DNA of 64,000 nucleotides from positions 248,001 through 312,000 of the forward strand of contig CP016490.1 in assembly GCA_002966495.1 (NCBI GenBank), read 5' to 3'. The number at the start of each line of letters is the position of its first letter. Position 1 is the first letter of the stretch. The notes beneath the pieces are model-generated. The model was not told the DNA's origin. It ran no database searches and was given only the letters and a program-made list of their open reading frames with translations. The position numbers and the translations under genes are program-made. This DNA is from Halomonas sp. GFAJ-1 (GTDB taxonomy: Bacteria; Pseudomonadota; Gammaproteobacteria; Pseudomonadales; Halomonadaceae). Shown piece after piece: positions 62,053-64,000 of the stretch.

Positions 62053-64000
62053 TGTTGCGACCTTATAAAATGTTCGCCCCACCTTTTGCCCAGCAGGCCG
62101 CCATTGGCATCGCCGCCAGTATCGCGTGGTGGACACCGAGCGCTTTTGCCGAAGAGACGCCAATCGCTGACGTCACTACACCGACCGTTAGCCCATTTGA
62201 TAGCCGTGACTACCGGGTACTCACCCTGGAAAACGGTCTTCAAGCCTTGCTGGTTAGCGATCCTGACACCGATAAAGCGGCTGCCTCTATGAACGTACGC
62301 GTAGGCAGTGCTCAGGACCCCGACGATTTACAAGGCCTGGCTCATTTTCTAGAGCACATGCTATTTCTGGGCACCGAGACCTACCCCGAATCAGACGCCT
62401 ACCAGCGCTATATTTCGGATAACGCCGGCGCCCACAATGCGTTTACTGCCCAACAGGACACTAACTACTTTTTCGACATAGAGCCCTCTGCACTGCCGGG
62501 CGCGCTAGATCGTTTTAGCGAGTTCTTTCTATCGCCGCTATTCAATGCCGACAAGTTAGAGAGCGAACGAAATATTGTTCACTCGGAGTACATGGCGCGC
62601 ATCCGTGATGAGTCGCGCCGTGAAAACGATGTCCTGAACCAGCTACTAAACCCTGACAACCCCACCACTGGCTTTGCCGTTGGTAGCCGCGACACCCTAG
62701 CGAACCCGCCCGAAGGCGAGGCAACGTTGCGGGAGCGGGTCATCGACTTTTACCATCGCCATTATGACGCCAATGTAATGAACTTGGCCGTCGTGGCACC
62801 TCAGTCGCTGGACACCCTTGAAGAGTGGGTTGTTGAGCGGTTTGCAGACATCCCAGATAACGGGCTTAGCGTGCCGACCATTGATGTCCCGCTGGTGGAT
62901 GCCGACACCCTACCCCGCTATATTGAGCGTCAGTCGCTGCAGGATCGCCGTCAATTGCGCTTTTACTTCCCGGTCCCCGACCCCACCGAGGAGTACCGCA
63001 CTAAACCGACCCAACTAATCTCCCACCTACTGGGCGATGAAGGTGAAGGCAGCCTCCTTGCGGTGCTGCGAGAAGCTGGCTTGGCTGATGCACTTTCAGC
63101 AGGGGTTGGCCGAGGCGATGGCAACGAAGCATTATTTACCATTTCCATCAGCCTGACGCCCTCCGGCGCTGAGCGGCTGGATGATATTGAAGCCACCCTT
63201 TTTGCTGCTATTGAACAGATCCGCGAAGAGGGAATAGATAGCTGGCGTTACGACGAACAAAAAAGCCTTAGCGAACAAGCCTTTCGTTTCCAGCAACACG
63301 GTGCGCCACAGCAGGAAGCCATGCGTTTAGCAATGAGCCTCTCTCGCTACCCAGTGGAAGACGTACAGTACGCACCCTACCGTATGGACGGCATGGATAG
63401 TGAGCGTCAACAGGTCTATCTAGACGCGCTTACCCCTGACAACATGCTGCGCTTCTACTCAGCGCCAGACGTTGAGAGCGAGACGGTTTCTCCCTGGTTT
63501 AACACCCAGTGGCGGGAAGCGCTTCCCAACCGGCAAGGCCAAGCATTGAGCGGTTTAGCGCTACCAGAACCCAACCCCTTTATTGCCAACGACTTAACGC
63601 TGCTGTCGGGGCAAGATGAGCGGCCCAGCGTATTGGTAGATACCTCAACATTTACCGCGTGGCATATGCAGGACGCCCGCTTTAACACCCCAAGCGTTGA
63701 GTGGCGGGTCAGCCTGCAGCATCCTAGCGCCAGCTACTCTGCAGAAGAGGCCGTGCTTAACCGCCTACTGGCAAGCTGGCTGAATGACAGCTTAAACGAA
63801 TCGCTTTACCCTGCTTGGCTTGCCGGGCAAGCGTTTAGCGCCTACCCCCATGCTCGGGGCATTACGCTGTCGTTTTCTGGCTGGCGTGATGGCCAAACGC
63901 CACTCATTGAGCAAGCGATTGAGCAGCTGAAAACCGCCCATATCTCGCCCAGCGAGTTTGAGCGCGTGCGCTACCAGCTTCAGCGCGAATGGCGCAATGC
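62052..64000 (+). CDS. Secreted M16 zinc peptidase, pitrilysin-like, N-terminal 649 codons
   Basis: The gene runs off the right edge. It starts MLRPYKMFAPPFAQQAAIGI with a signal peptide ending near TPSAFAEE, then the inverted zinc motif HFLEH at residues 98-102 (AHFLEHMLFLG) and the third ligand in the SERNIVHSEY region about 75 residues later. RRENDVLNQLLNPDNPTTGF resembles pitrilysin/insulinase (M16A), which cuts peptides in the periplasm. The start overlaps the SRAP stop (TAATG) and has AGGAG upstream. Confidence 0.93.
   Translation, partial: MLRPYKMFAPPFAQQAAIGIAASIAWWTPSAFAEETPIADVTTPTVSPFDSRDYRVLTLENGLQALLVSDPDTDKAAASMNVRVGSAQDPDDLQGLAHFLEHMLFLGTETYPESDAYQRYISDNAGAHNAFTAQQDTNYFFDIEPSALPGALDRFSEFFLSPLFNADKLESERNIVHSEYMARIRDESRRENDVLNQLLNPDNPTTGFAVGSRDTLANPPEGEATLRERVIDFYHRHYDANVMNLAVVAPQSLDTLEEWVVERFADIPDNGLSVPTIDVPLVDADTLPRYIERQSLQDRRQLRFYFPVPDPTEEYRTKPTQLISHLLGDEGEGSLLAVLREAGLADALSAGVGRGDGNEALFTISISLTPSGAERLDDIEATLFAAIEQIREEGIDSWRYDEQKSLSEQAFRFQQHGAPQQEAMRLAMSLSRYPVEDVQYAPYRMDGMDSERQQVYLDALTPDNMLRFYSAPDVESETVSPWFNTQWREALPNRQGQALSGLALPEPNPFIANDLTLLSGQDERPSVLVDTSTFTAWHMQDARFNTPSVEWRVSLQHPSASYSAEEAVLNRLLASWLNDSLNESLYPAWLAGQAFSAYPHARGITLSFSGWRDGQTPLIEQAIEQLKTAHISPSEFERVRYQLQREWRN

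Overview
The window is a stretch of ordinary, densely coded gammaproteobacterial core chromosome. GC is moderate, genes are tightly packed on both strands, and terminators are short. Gene content and order (rseP-bamA-skp-lpxD, rpsB-tsf-pyrH-frr-uppS-cdsA-ispC, rpoH-ftsX-ftsE-ftsY/rsmD, rpmB-rpmG, radC/coaBC-dut-algC-argB, xerD-dsbC-hom-thrC-recJ, rpsP-rimM-trmD-rplS, ffh/ypjD) resemble the Pseudomonas/Oceanospirillales branch. The proteins look most like Halomonas/Vreelandella; that genus-level call is inference from memory, not from a search. I see no prophage, insertion sequence, tRNA, rRNA or CRISPR array.

Layout. 1-7,345 is the minus-strand envelope block from cdsA and ispC to lpxD, with uppS at its head. 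7,437-10,729 carries frr, pyrH, tsf and rpsB, with hairpins at several gene boundaries. 11,080-18,824 runs on plus: map, glnD and a lysine/diaminopimelate group (dapC, an ArsC-like gene, dapD, dapE). 18,879-25,282 is mostly minus: a membrane-anchored cold-shock protein, alanine dehydrogenase, a thioesterase, rlmI, mutM, rpmG, rpmB and radC; slyX is on plus. 25,431-30,220 on plus holds coaBC, dut, algC, argB and slmA. 30,306-34,376 on minus is rpoH, ftsX, ftsE and ftsY, with rsmD and zapB divergent. 35,380-43,223 on minus holds rimI, a probable cryptic DNA polymerase III psi subunit, bolA, an MFS exporter, a hypothetical gene, lysS, frameshifted prfB and a FadL-type porin. 43,418-46,498 is a metal-responsive merR-copA operon with a textbook operator and a 23-codon membrane ORF at its end. 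46,491-57,500 on minus is a YitT protein, recJ, thrC, hom, dsbC, xerD, rplS, trmD, rimM, rpsP and ffh. The right end has ypjD, a CorB-like protein, a tetR-plsC pair, a degenerate SRAP-domain gene and a secreted M16 protease cut by the window edge.

How the genes work together. The blocks serve envelope biogenesis (LpxD, Skp, BamA, RseP, CdsA, UppS, IspC), translation (S2, EF-Ts, L28, L33, S16, L19, RF2, RRF, RimM, TrmD, LysRS), protein targeting and division (Ffh, FtsY, FtsEX, SlmA, ZapB), and amino-acid synthesis (Dap genes, ArgB, Hom, ThrC). No large undescribed system is visible. The best leads are local: the SRAP/YedK homologue in which all four catalytic positions are substituted; the tiny membrane ORF fused by ATGA overlap to copA; the two-helix membrane protein with a C-terminal cold-shock domain; and the long divergent psi-like protein between bolA and rimI.
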